From CAWDDG01 sp963801065 (GTDB lineage Bacteria > Actinomycetota > Actinomycetes > Jiangellales > Jiangellaceae): a stretch of 64,000 nt of DNA. The stretch covers positions 186,001-250,000 of the forward strand of contig CAWDDG010000006.1 in NCBI GenBank assembly GCA_963801065.1, in the 5' to 3' direction. A program made the position numbers and the translations under genes. Of the stretch, positions 45,505 through 53,278 are shown piece after piece. The notes below the pieces were generated by a model. The model made no database searches. It worked only from the letters and a program-made list of their open reading frames with translations, and was not told the origin of the DNA. Position 1 is the stretch's first letter. Every line of letters starts with the position of its first letter.

Positions 45505-46611
45505 GTGGACGCCGACCGACTCCTTCGGGCCCGGACCGCTGCCGTCGACGCCGGCCTCGACGCACTGCTCGTGACGCCCGGACCCGACCTGAGATACCTC
45601 ACCGGCTACGACGCGATCCCGCTCGAGCGACTGACCTGCCTGGTCCTGCGGTCGGGGGGAGAACCCACGCTGGTGGTCCCGGCACTGGAGCGTCCTGCGG
45701 CGGAGGCGTCGCCTGCGGGGTCGCTCGGGATGGAGGTCGTCGACTGGAACGAGACCGACGACCCGGTCGAGCTGGTCGCGAAGATGCTGCCCTCGGCACG
45801 GCGGGTCGGCGTCGACGACCACATGTGGGCCGAGAAGGTGCTGCGGTTTCGAACTGCGATGCCCGACACCGAGCAGGTGCTGGCCGGACCGATCCTGCAC
45901 GAGCTGCGCATGCACAAGACGCCCGATGAGGTCGATGCGCTGCGTGAGGCCGGTGCCGCGATCGACCGCGTTCACGGACGAGTCGGGGAGTGGTTGCGGA
46001 GCGGGCGCACCGAGCGGGCGATCGGCCGCGACATCGCCGACGCGATCATCGCCGAGGGTCACGCCCGGGTCGACTTCGTCATCGTCGCTTCGGGGCCGAA
46101 CAGCGCCAGTCCTCATCACGAGAACGGTGACCGCGTGATCGAGCCTGGCGACCCGGTCGTCGTCGACATCGGCGGCACCACTGACCGGGGCTACTGCTCC
46201 GACGAGACGCGGACCTATGTCGTCGGCACACCATCCGACGGATTCGTCGAGGCGTATGGGGTGCTGCAGCGTGCGCAGGCGGCCGGCGTGGAACAGGTCC
46301 GCCCGGGTGTCAGTGCGGAGTCCGTCGATGCGGCGGCGCGTGACGTCCTGGCCCAGGCCGGGTTGGGGGAGTATTTCGTCCACCGCACCGGCCACGGCAT
46401 CGGCCTCGAGACCCACGAGGAGCCCTACATCGTCGCCGGCAACGCCAGGGTGCTCGAACCGGGCATGGTGTTCTCGGTCGAGCCCGGCTTCTACATGCCG
46501 AAGCGATACGGCGCGCGCATCGAGGACATCGTGGTGGCGACCGACGACGGCGTCGAGCGGCTCAACCTTCGCCCCCGCGAGCTCGCCATCCTCGACCCCC
46601 ACCCGGGTTGA
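45505..46611 (+). CDS. pepE: M24 family Xaa-Pro dipeptidase
   Basis: 368 residues. The N-terminal creatinase-like domain (DALLVTPGPDLRYLTGYDA) precedes the pita-bread peptidase domain. The five metal ligands are visible: Asp in VVVDIGGTTDRG, Asp in YCSDETRTY, His in HRTGHGIGLETHEEP, Glu in MVFSVEPGFYMP and Glu in GARIEDIVV. It cleaves Xaa-Pro dipeptides or the N-terminal residue before proline in the cytoplasm. GTG start at a leaderless-type promoter. Its TGA stop is the first part of the repeat module TGATCATGCAA. Its place beside the exonuclease gene matches Mycobacterium Rv2089c (pepE). Confidence 0.9.
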   Translation: MDADRLLRARTAAVDAGLDALLVTPGPDLRYLTGYDAIPLERLTCLVLRSGGEPTLVVPALERPAAEASPAGSLGMEVVDWNETDDPVELVAKMLPSARRVGVDDHMWAEKVLRFRTAMPDTEQVLAGPILHELRMHKTPDEVDALREAGAAIDRVHGRVGEWLRSGRTERAIGRDIADAIIAEGHARVDFVIVASGPNSASPHHENGDRVIEPGDPVVVDIGGTTDRGYCSDETRTYVVGTPSDGFVEAYGVLQRAQAAGVEQVRPGVSAESVDAAARDVLAQAGLGEYFVHRTGHGIGLETHEEPYIVAGNARVLEPGMVFSVEPGFYMPKRYGARIEDIVVATDDGVERLNLRPRELAILDPHPG

Positions 46612-46709
46612 TCATGCAACTTGTGCGCGCCGTCCGGCGTGTCGGACGGCGACGCACTCAGGCGTTTCCTCGCGCGACCGGCGTGTCGCACAGAAGTTGC
46701 ATGATCAAC
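46607..46709. repeat. Inverted repeat of the TGATCATGCAA family
   Basis: GTTGATCATGCAACTT at 46607-46622 and its exact reverse complement at 46694-46709. Between them lies a hairpin (CCGTCC GGCGTGTC GGACGG, near 46630-46650) and the CGGCGTGTCG module (46680-46689). It fills the gap between the convergent peptidase and aminotransferase genes and contains the peptidase stop. Same family as 1845-1918 and 2906-2977. Confidence 0.8.
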
Positions 46710-46716
46710 GGGGGAG

Positions 46717-47752
46717 TCAGGTGAGGGCGTCCAGTGCCAGGTCGACGTCGGCCTCGGTCGTATAGAGATGGAACGAGGCGCGGAGCCGGCCGCCCCGCAC
46801 GGCCGCCCGCACGCCGGCGGCCTCGAGCCGCACCTCCGCGTCCGGGATGTCGACCGACACGATCGCCGAGTCGCCCGGCGGCAGCCCGAGCCCGGCGCGG
46901 AACCGGTTGGCGAGGCCGACGTCGTGTTCCCCGATCTCGTCGACGCCGACCTGCTCGAGCAACTCGAGCGCGGGAGCCGTGCCGACCCAGTTGAACCAGG
47001 CCGGCGAGATGTCCAGCCGCCGTGCGTCCGACGCCAGGCGGAGCGGCGGGCCGTAGTACGACGTGTGCGGGTCGTCGCCGGCCCACCAGCCCGCCTGCGC
47101 GGGCACGAGGCGCTCCCGCAGCCGCGGCGTCGTGACGAGGAACGCAGTCCCGCGCGGCGCGAGCAGCCACTTGTACGCACCGCACACCAGCGCATCCACG
47201 CGGCTGGCGTCGACCGGGAACCAACCACACGCCTGTGTGGCATCGACGACAGTCAGGGCGCCGACGGTGTCCGCGGCTGCCGTGATCGCTGCGACGTCGG
47301 CCACCTCCCCGGTCGCGGACTGGACCAGGCTGAACGCGACCACGTCGGTGTCCGCGTCTATCCGTGCCGGCAGCTCCGAAGCCGGCACCGCCCGCACGTC
47401 GACACCGCGACGCGACTGGACCAGCCACGGGAAAGAGGTTCGACGTGAACTCCTCGTCCGGGACCAGCAGTCTCGAGCGATCCGGCAGCGATCCGGCCAC
47501 CAGTGACAGCAGCTGCGACACCTGCGCGCCGGTCGTGACGTCCGACGCGGATGCTCCGACCAGGCGGCCGAACGCCTCCCGAGCACGGTTCGTCGCCTCG
47601 CCCCATTCCTGCCAGGCAACGCGGCCCACCCGCCAGTCGGCGAGCGCCTGCTGGAGCGCGTCCCACGCCGGCCACGGAGGCAGGCCGTAGCTCGCGGTGT
47701 CGAGCCAACCCGGGACGGGGTCGAACAGTGACTGCGCCTTCGCGATCTCCAC
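46717..47752 (-). pseudogene. Class V aminotransferase, one frameshift
   Basis: A PLP-dependent class V aminotransferase/cysteine-desulfurase-like protein split over two frames. The N-terminal frame from GTG 47752 reads SLFDPVPGWLDTASYGLPPW and LLVPDEEFTSNLFP. After an extra base in the CCC run (GGG at 47429-47431 on the plus strand) the other frame continues WLVQSRRGVDVRAVPASELP, VDATQACGWFPVDASRVDA and CGAYKWLLAPRGTAFL, where the Lys of YKWL is the PLP lysine. Correcting one base gives about 344 residues, full family length. It is therefore either recently inactivated or a sequence error. Substrate unknown. It is divergent from the lrp gene. Confidence 0.8.
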
Positions 47753-47768
47753 GCCGACATGCTGCCAC

Positions 47769-47774
47769 TAGGGT
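47769..47774 (+). promoter_or_regulatory. -10 hexamer TAGGGT, leaderless lrp start
   Basis: TAGGGT is followed by six bases and the lrp GTG. Confidence 0.45.
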
Positions 47775-47780
47775 TGCGCC

Positions 47781-48236
47781 GTGGAGGAGATCGACCGGCA
47801 GATCGTCGACCTGCTCGCCCGCGACGGCCGGATGAGCTTCACCGACCTTGGCAAGGCCACCGGCCTGTCCACGTCCGCAGTGCACCAGCGGGTGCGCCGC
47901 CTCGAGCAGCGTGGTGTCATCCGCGGTTATGCGGCCGTCGTCGACTACGAGGCCATCGGCCTGCCCTTGACGGCCTTCGTCTCGATCAAGCCGATCGACC
48001 CCAGTCAGCCCGACGATGCGCCCGATCGACTGGCTGCGATCGCCGAGATCGAGGCCTGCCATTCGGTCGCCGGCGAGGAGAGCCACATCCTCAAGGTCCG
48101 TGTGGCACGGCCCGGGGACCTGGAGGACCTGCTGGCCCGGATCAGGGCGGCCGCCAACGTCTCGACCCGCACCACCATCGTGCTCTCGACGCCCTACGAG
48201 TCGCGGCCACCCACTGACGGCAGCTCCGGTGGTTGA
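47781..48236 (+). CDS. Lrp/AsnC-family transcriptional regulator
   Basis: 151 residues. The N-terminal helix-turn-helix is IDRQIVDLLARDGRMSFTDL with LSTSAVHQRVRRLEQRGVI. The C-terminal RAM ligand-binding domain has LTAFVSIKP and ACHSVAGEESHILKVRVARP, then STRTTIVLSTPYE. Lrp-type regulators respond to amino acids; in Mycobacterium the Lrp gene Rv3291c stands next to lat. Here it lies just past the end of the lat operon, convergent with it, so control of lysine catabolism is a fair inference. GTG start. Confidence 0.93.
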   Translation: MEEIDRQIVDLLARDGRMSFTDLGKATGLSTSAVHQRVRRLEQRGVIRGYAAVVDYEAIGLPLTAFVSIKPIDPSQPDDAPDRLAAIAEIEACHSVAGEESHILKVRVARPGDLEDLLARIRAAANVSTRTTIVLSTPYESRPPTDGSSGG

Positions 48237-48241
48237 CGAGG

Positions 48242-48293
48242 TGATCCACGGAACGTTTTGGTGGCTATAGCGCCAAGAATGCTCCGTGGATCA
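48242..48293. terminator. Long hairpin between convergent lrp and gcdH
   Basis: TGATCCACGGA (48242-48252) pairs with TCCGTGGATCA (48283-48293). The interior also pairs imperfectly (TTGGTGGC with GCGCCAA) around a central GCTATAGC, giving a nearly continuous 52-bp stem-loop. It sits in the 71-bp gap between convergent genes and could stop transcription from both sides. Confidence 0.6.
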
Positions 48294-48307
48294 TGCTGGG
48301 GCGCGGC

Positions 48308-49477
48308 TCAGGCGCCGAAGGCCGATAGTCCGGTGAGTGCCTGGCCGACGACGAGCTGGTGCACCTCGGACGTGCCCTCATAGGTGAGCACCGACTCGAG
48401 GTTGTTGGCATGCCGGAGCACCGGGTACTCGAGTGTGATGCCGTTGGCGCCGAGGATCGTCCGGCAGGTGCGGGCGATCGAGAGGGCCTCCCGGACGTTG
48501 TTGAGCTTGCCGAGGCTGACCTGATCGGGGCGGAGCTTGCCGTCGTCCTTGAGCCGCCCGAGGTGCAGCGCGAGCAAGAAGCCCTTCTGCAGCTCCAGCG
48601 CCATGTCGGCGAGCTTGGCCTGGGTGAGCTGGAATGACGCCAACGGCCGGTCGAACACCTCGCGGTCGACGGCATACGAGACGGCCGCCTCGAGACAGTC
48701 CCGGGCCGCACCGAGCGCCCCGAAGACGATGCCGAACCGGGCCTCGTTCAGGCAGGACAGCGGTCCGCGCAGGCCCGAGGCCTCGGGCAGCACAGCGCTC
48801 GCGGGCAGCCGGACGCCCTCGAGCACGAGCTCGCTGGTCACCGACGCCCGCAGGGACAGCTTCTTCGAGATCTTGGGTGCGGAGAAGCCGGCCGCGTCGG
48901 TCGGGACGAGGAAGCCGCGGATGCCGTCGTCGGCTCTGGCCCAGACGACGGCGACGTCGGCCACCGACCCGTTGGTGATCCACATCTTGGTGCCGTCGAG
49001 CACCCAGTCCTCGCCGTCACGGCGGGCGCGCGTGCGCATGCCCGCCGGGTTCGAGCCGAAGTCCGCCTCGGTGAGCCCGAAACACCCGATGATCTCGCCC
49101 GCGGCCATGCCGGGCAGCCAGCGTTGCTTCTGCTCCTCGGAGCCGAACTTCCAGATCGCGAACATCGCCAGCGAACCCTGCACCGACACCAGGCTCCGCA
49201 CCCCGGAGTCGGCGGCCTCGAGCTCCATGCAGGCGAGGCCGTAGGAGACGGCGTTCGTGCCCGCGCAGCCGTAGCCGGTCAGGTGCATGCCGAGCAGGCC
49301 CAGCTTGCCGGCGTCGACGGCGAGCGACAACGGGATCTCGCCGGCCTCGTACCAGTCGGCGATGTCGGGGCGGACCTTCTCGGCGCAGAACCGACGCACG
49401 GTCTCCTGGATGGCCTTCTCGTCGTCGCTGAGCAGATGGTCGACGGCCAGCAACTCGAGTGCGCCGGGCGGGGTCAT
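48308..49477 (-). CDS. gcdH: Glutaryl-CoA dehydrogenase
   Basis: 389 residues. GcdH oxidises and decarboxylates glutaryl-CoA to crotonyl-CoA with FAD. It matches glutaryl-CoA dehydrogenases rather than general acyl-CoA dehydrogenases along its length: LTGYGCAGTNAVSYGLACMEL, DSGVRSLVSVQGSLAMFAIW, GCFGLTEADFGSNPAGM, KMWITNGSVADVAVVWAR and GRLKDDGKLRPDQVSLGK. The catalytic base is Glu367 in VLTYEGTSEVH. The ATG overlaps the E1 stop (ATGA), so it is the last gene of the lat operon. Together with lat and the aldehyde dehydrogenase it points to lysine degradation through glutarate-level CoA esters. Confidence 0.9.
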   Translation of the reverse strand: MTPPGALELLAVDHLLSDDEKAIQETVRRFCAEKVRPDIADWYEAGEIPLSLAVDAGKLGLLGMHLTGYGCAGTNAVSYGLACMELEAADSGVRSLVSVQGSLAMFAIWKFGSEEQKQRWLPGMAAGEIIGCFGLTEADFGSNPAGMRTRARRDGEDWVLDGTKMWITNGSVADVAVVWARADDGIRGFLVPTDAAGFSAPKISKKLSLRASVTSELVLEGVRLPASAVLPEASGLRGPLSCLNEARFGIVFGALGAARDCLEAAVSYAVDREVFDRPLASFQLTQAKLADMALELQKGFLLALHLGRLKDDGKLRPDQVSLGKLNNVREALSIARTCRTILGANGITLEYPVLRHANNLESVLTYEGTSEVHQLVVGQALTGLSAFGA

Positions 49478-51687
49478 CGGTGTACTCCTTCGCAGAGCCG
49501 TATCGCCGCCGCCTCGATCTCGGCCTCGCCCAGCAGGACGTGGGCGGCCGCCGGACCCAGGGGGATGAAGCTGTCCTCGCTGGTCACCCGGGCCGAACGC
49601 CCGGTGAAGCCCGCGTCGACGAGGGCCGCGAGCACGCCTTCCGAGACGCCGCCGCTGCGGCGCGTCTCGTCGACCACCAGTACCCGGCCGGTCGCCGAGG
49701 CCTCACGCAGGAGGTCGTCGACCGGGAGCGGAGCCAGCCAGCGCAGGTCCAGCACACGCGCAGCGACGCCGCGCTCCTCGAGCCGGCGAGCGACCCGCAG
49801 GCTCATTCGCAGCCCGTTCGCGAAGCTGACCAGCGTGAGGTCACGTCCCTCACCGTACGTGCGGCCACGACCGATCGGCACATGACGCTCCTCCCACTGC
49901 TCCGGGGGGGCGTACACATCCAGCCAAGCGCCGTCATCGGGGTCGTGCAGGTCACGGGTGTGGTAGAGCGCGATCGGCTCCAGGAAGACGCAGACACTGC
50001 CGTCGACTGCGGCGGCGGCCAGGCACGTGCGCAACATCGCTGCCGCATCGGAACCGCGAGCCGGACATGCGACGACCAGACCAGGGATGTCCCGCAGCAC
50101 CGCGAGCGCGTTGTCGTTGTGGAAGTGCCCGCCGAAGCCCTTCTGGTACGCGAGTCCGGCGATCCGGACCACCATCGGGTTGCGGTACTGCTCCTGCGAG
50201 AAGAACGAGAGCGTGGCGGCCTCACCGCGCAGCTGGTCCTCGGCGTTGTGCAGATAGGCCAGGTACTGGATCTCGGGAACGGGGACCAGCCCGGCGAGGC
50301 CCGCACCCAGGGCAAGTCCGAGGATCGACTGCTCGTCCAGCAGTGTGTCGAAGACCCGGCCGGCCCCGAACCGGCGGGCAAGTCCGCGGGTCACGCCGTA
50401 CACGCCCCCCTTGCGTCCGACGTCCTCACCGAACACCAGGACCCGGGGGTCCGCGATCATCCCATCGGCCAGCGCCGCCGTGATCGACGCAGCCAGGGTC
50501 AGTGGCTCGCCGTCGTTCGACTTGACGCGCTTCGCCGCCGTCGCGACCGCCGCGGCCACGGCGTCGGGCCGGCGCGGCGCGAGCGGCGCCATGACGTGTC
50601 CGGCGGACGCGAGCTGCGGCCCGTCGGTGAGCTCGCCGACCGTCCTGGCGACCAGCGACGCCGCGGCGTCGTAACGCTCGAGCAGCTCAGCAGGCGTCGC
50701 GTGGCCGGCGTGCACCAGCGCCGTCGCCGTGCCGAGGAGGGGGTCACGCGCGTAGTCGGCAGCCATCTCGCTCGGCGTGCGGTAGCCGATCTCGGCGTCG
50801 CTGCCCGCGTGCCCCAGGTAGCGCACGGTGCGAACATGCAGGAACGCGGGTCTGCGTGTCGTGCGCACGTGCTCGGCGGCTGCGCACGCGGCGTCGTACG
50901 TCGCGGCAACGTCGAAGCCGTCGGCGGCGTAATAGGCCAGACCGGGCCGGGTGCCGTACGCGCGTTCGATCCAGCCAGCCGGAGTCGGTACCGAGATGCC
51001 GAGGCCGTTGTCCTCGCAGAGGAACAAGACCGGCACCGGGAGGTTCTGGTAGGCCGTGTTGATCGCCGTGTTGACCGCACCGGTGGCGGTCGAGTGGTTG
51101 GCCGAGGCGTCGCCCAGCGAGCAGATGACGACGGCGTCGCGCGGCCACGGGGGAGTGACGCCGAGCTTGACCGCCCGGTGCAGCGCCACGGCGAGGCCGA
51201 CGGCCCGGGGCAGGTGTGACGCGATGGTCGACGTCTGCGGGATCACCGAGAGCCCTGCGTTCCCGAACACCTTGTGACGTCCGCCGGCGATGGGTTCGTC
51301 GGCGGCGCACAAGACGCCCTGCAGCACGTCTCGCACCGGCGCGGACCCGGGCACCTGCGCGGCCCTGGCCTGGTAGAAGGCGCCGGCCCGGTAGTGAAGC
51401 AGCGCCGGGTCGGTCGGCCGGAGCGCCGCCGCGACCGCCGCGTTGCTCTCGTGGCCGGCCGAGCCGATCGTGTAGAAGCCGCGACCCTGCGACTGCAACG
51501 ACCGCGCGGCGAAGTCCAGATGCCGGCTGGCCGCCTGGGCGTCGAAGATCTCGAGCGCCGCGGCGGCCGTCAGGCCGCTGCTGGGACGGATGGGTCCGTT
51601 TGGTGGAACAGAGGCATCCGTGGTCAGCCGCAGCCCTCCGACGGCCGACCGGAACGCCTCCTCGAGGGGGTTGGTCACTCCAGCCAT
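49474..51687 (-). CDS. Fused alpha/beta 2-oxoacid dehydrogenase E1, probably 2-oxoadipate
   Basis: 737 residues joining an E1-alpha-like half (about 60-370) and an E1-beta-like half (about 400-735). The thiamine-binding region is ICSLGDASANHSTATGAVNTA, with GDA at residues 192-194 in place of the usual GDG, and ends near LFLCEDNGLGISVPTP. The beta half has VFGEDVGRKGGVYGVTRGLA, DTLLDEQSILGLALG, PVPEIQYLAYLHNAEDQLRGE and VLDLRWLAPLPVDDLL. No E2 or E3 gene is nearby. Its place between the aldehyde dehydrogenase and gcdH suggests it makes glutaryl-CoA from 2-oxoadipate, but branched-chain activity is equally compatible with the sequence. Confidence 0.75.
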   Translation of the reverse strand: MAGVTNPLEEAFRSAVGGLRLTTDASVPPNGPIRPSSGLTAAAALEIFDAQAASRHLDFAARSLQSQGRGFYTIGSAGHESNAAVAAALRPTDPALLHYRAGAFYQARAAQVPGSAPVRDVLQGVLCAADEPIAGGRHKVFGNAGLSVIPQTSTIASHLPRAVGLAVALHRAVKLGVTPPWPRDAVVICSLGDASANHSTATGAVNTAINTAYQNLPVPVLFLCEDNGLGISVPTPAGWIERAYGTRPGLAYYAADGFDVAATYDAACAAAEHVRTTRRPAFLHVRTVRYLGHAGSDAEIGYRTPSEMAADYARDPLLGTATALVHAGHATPAELLERYDAAASLVARTVGELTDGPQLASAGHVMAPLAPRRPDAVAAAVATAAKRVKSNDGEPLTLAASITAALADGMIADPRVLVFGEDVGRKGGVYGVTRGLARRFGAGRVFDTLLDEQSILGLALGAGLAGLVPVPEIQYLAYLHNAEDQLRGEAATLSFFSQEQYRNPMVVRIAGLAYQKGFGGHFHNDNALAVLRDIPGLVVACPARGSDAAAMLRTCLAAAAVDGSVCVFLEPIALYHTRDLHDPDDGAWLDVYAPPEQWEERHVPIGRGRTYGEGRDLTLVSFANGLRMSLRVARRLEERGVAARVLDLRWLAPLPVDDLLREASATGRVLVVDETRRSGGVSEGVLAALVDAGFTGRSARVTSEDSFIPLGPAAAHVLLGEAEIEAAAIRLCEGVHR

Positions 51688-51727
51688 CGGTCGCGTTCGG
51701 CTTCCCGCTCGCTCCGCGCTGGTCGCC

Positions 51728-53278
51728 TCACTGCTCGACCAACCGGATGTCCCGGTCCGGCGTGAGCTCGATGACGTCCATCTGGGCTTTCTGAAGCTTG
51801 CCGGAGTAGTCCCAGTTCATCGCCTGCCACCGGGTGAACTGGTCGAGCACCCACATCCCGGACTGCCGCGAGCCGTTGCCCGACTTGCCGTTGCCGCCGA
51901 ACGGCAGGTGTGCCTCGGCGCCCGACGTGGAGTTGTTCACGCTGACCATGCCGGCGCCGATGCCCCGCCGAAAGGCGTACGCCTCCTTGGGATCGGTCGT
52001 GTAGATCGACGAGGAGAGACCGTAGCCGGGCGCGTTGGCCAGCTCGATCGCCTCGTCGAGCGTGCCGTACGTCGCGATGCCGACGATCGGCCCGAACGTC
52101 TCCTCGTCGAAGATCGCGTCGCCGGACCGTACACCGTCGACGACCACCGGGTGGTAGTAGAGCCCGCTGGCCGGGTCGCCGACGAAGCCGTCGCGTGGGT
52201 TGTCGCCGCCGATCCGGCCCGTCCGCCCATGCACCCTGTGGTGGGGCTGGATCCAGGTGAGGTACTCCTCGTACCGGCCGGCGAACTTCTCGTCGAGCAG
52301 CGGTCCCATCAGGACCTCACCGGACGGGTCGCCGACCACGGCCTGGCCGACCGCCTTGGTGAACCGCGCGACGAAATCGTCGTGGCGCGACTCGTGGACG
52401 ATGACCGTGCCGAGCGACGTGCACCGCTGCCCGGCCGTGCCGAAACCGGAGAACAGCGCGCCCTCGACGGCGAGGTCGAGGTCGGCGCTCGGCGTGACGA
52501 CCAGTGGGTTCTTGCCGCCGAGCTCGAGACAGGCGGTCTGCAGGTGCCGGCCGGTGAGCTCACCGATCCTTCGGCCGACTGCCGACGACCCGGTGAACCC
52601 GACCTTGTCGATGGTGCCGGCCTCGAGCGCCGCCTCGAGACCTGCGTAGGTCTGCTCACCGTCGGCGTGCACGAGGTTGAAGACGCCATCGGGCAGTCCG
52701 CCACCGCGGACGAACAGCTCGTGGAACGCGTTGGAGACCGCAGCCGAGTACTCGGCCGGCTTCCAGACCACGGTGTTGCCGGTGAGCAGCGCCGGGACGA
52801 TGTACCAGGACGGCACCGCGACCGGGAAGTTGCCGGCCGTGATGACCGCCACCGCTCCGACCGGGTTGCGGAACGTGAACAGCTGCTTGTCCGGCATCTC
52901 GCTCGGGACGGTCTGCCCGTACAGGCGCCGGCCCTCGCCGAGGAAGAAGTCACAGGTGTCGACGATCTCGCGGACCTCGCCGAGGGCCTCGGCATACGGT
53001 TTGCCGATCTCGCGGGTCACGAGCCGGGCCAGTGCTTCGGCGTTGTCCTCCACGGCGCGGCCGATGTGGGCGATCGCGCGGCCGCGCACCGGCGCGGGGA
53101 TCTCGGCCCAGGCGGGCTGGGCCCGCTTGGCCGAGGCTGCGGCTGCGCTAAAGGTCGCCGCGTCGGCGAACACGACCTCGGCGACGACGTCGTCGAGGCG
53201 GGCCGGGTTGGTGCTCGCGACGGTCCTGCCCTCGCCGACGGGTTTGCCCTCGATGACGGATGTGACAGTTGTGATCAC
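51728..53278 (-). CDS. Aldehyde dehydrogenase, probably aminoadipate semialdehyde dehydrogenase
   Basis: 516 residues of the NAD(P)-dependent aldehyde dehydrogenase superfamily. The cofactor region has VAVITAGNFPVAVPSWYIVP and VWKPAEYSA; the general-base Glu is in CLELGGKNPLVV; the nucleophile is Cys286 in FGTAGQRCTSLG; ETFGPIVGIATY closes the active site. The GTG overlaps the lat stop by four bases (GTGA). This coupling with lysine 6-aminotransferase implies oxidation of 2-aminoadipate 6-semialdehyde or its cyclic form piperideine-6-carboxylate to 2-aminoadipate. Confidence 0.88.
   Translation of the reverse strand: MITTVTSVIEGKPVGEGRTVASTNPARLDDVVAEVVFADAATFSAAAASAKRAQPAWAEIPAPVRGRAIAHIGRAVEDNAEALARLVTREIGKPYAEALGEVREIVDTCDFFLGEGRRLYGQTVPSEMPDKQLFTFRNPVGAVAVITAGNFPVAVPSWYIVPALLTGNTVVWKPAEYSAAVSNAFHELFVRGGGLPDGVFNLVHADGEQTYAGLEAALEAGTIDKVGFTGSSAVGRRIGELTGRHLQTACLELGGKNPLVVTPSADLDLAVEGALFSGFGTAGQRCTSLGTVIVHESRHDDFVARFTKAVGQAVVGDPSGEVLMGPLLDEKFAGRYEEYLTWIQPHHRVHGRTGRIGGDNPRDGFVGDPASGLYYHPVVVDGVRSGDAIFDEETFGPIVGIATYGTLDEAIELANAPGYGLSSSIYTTDPKEAYAFRRGIGAGMVSVNNSTSGAEAHLPFGGNGKSGNGSRQSGMWVLDQFTRWQAMNWDYSGKLQKAQMDVIELTPDRDIRLVEQ

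Noticed and set aside
48308..49477. A general medium-chain acyl-CoA dehydrogenase
   Set aside because: The GYGCAG, DSGVRSLVSVQGSL and GRLKDDGK stretches match glutaryl-CoA dehydrogenase more specifically.
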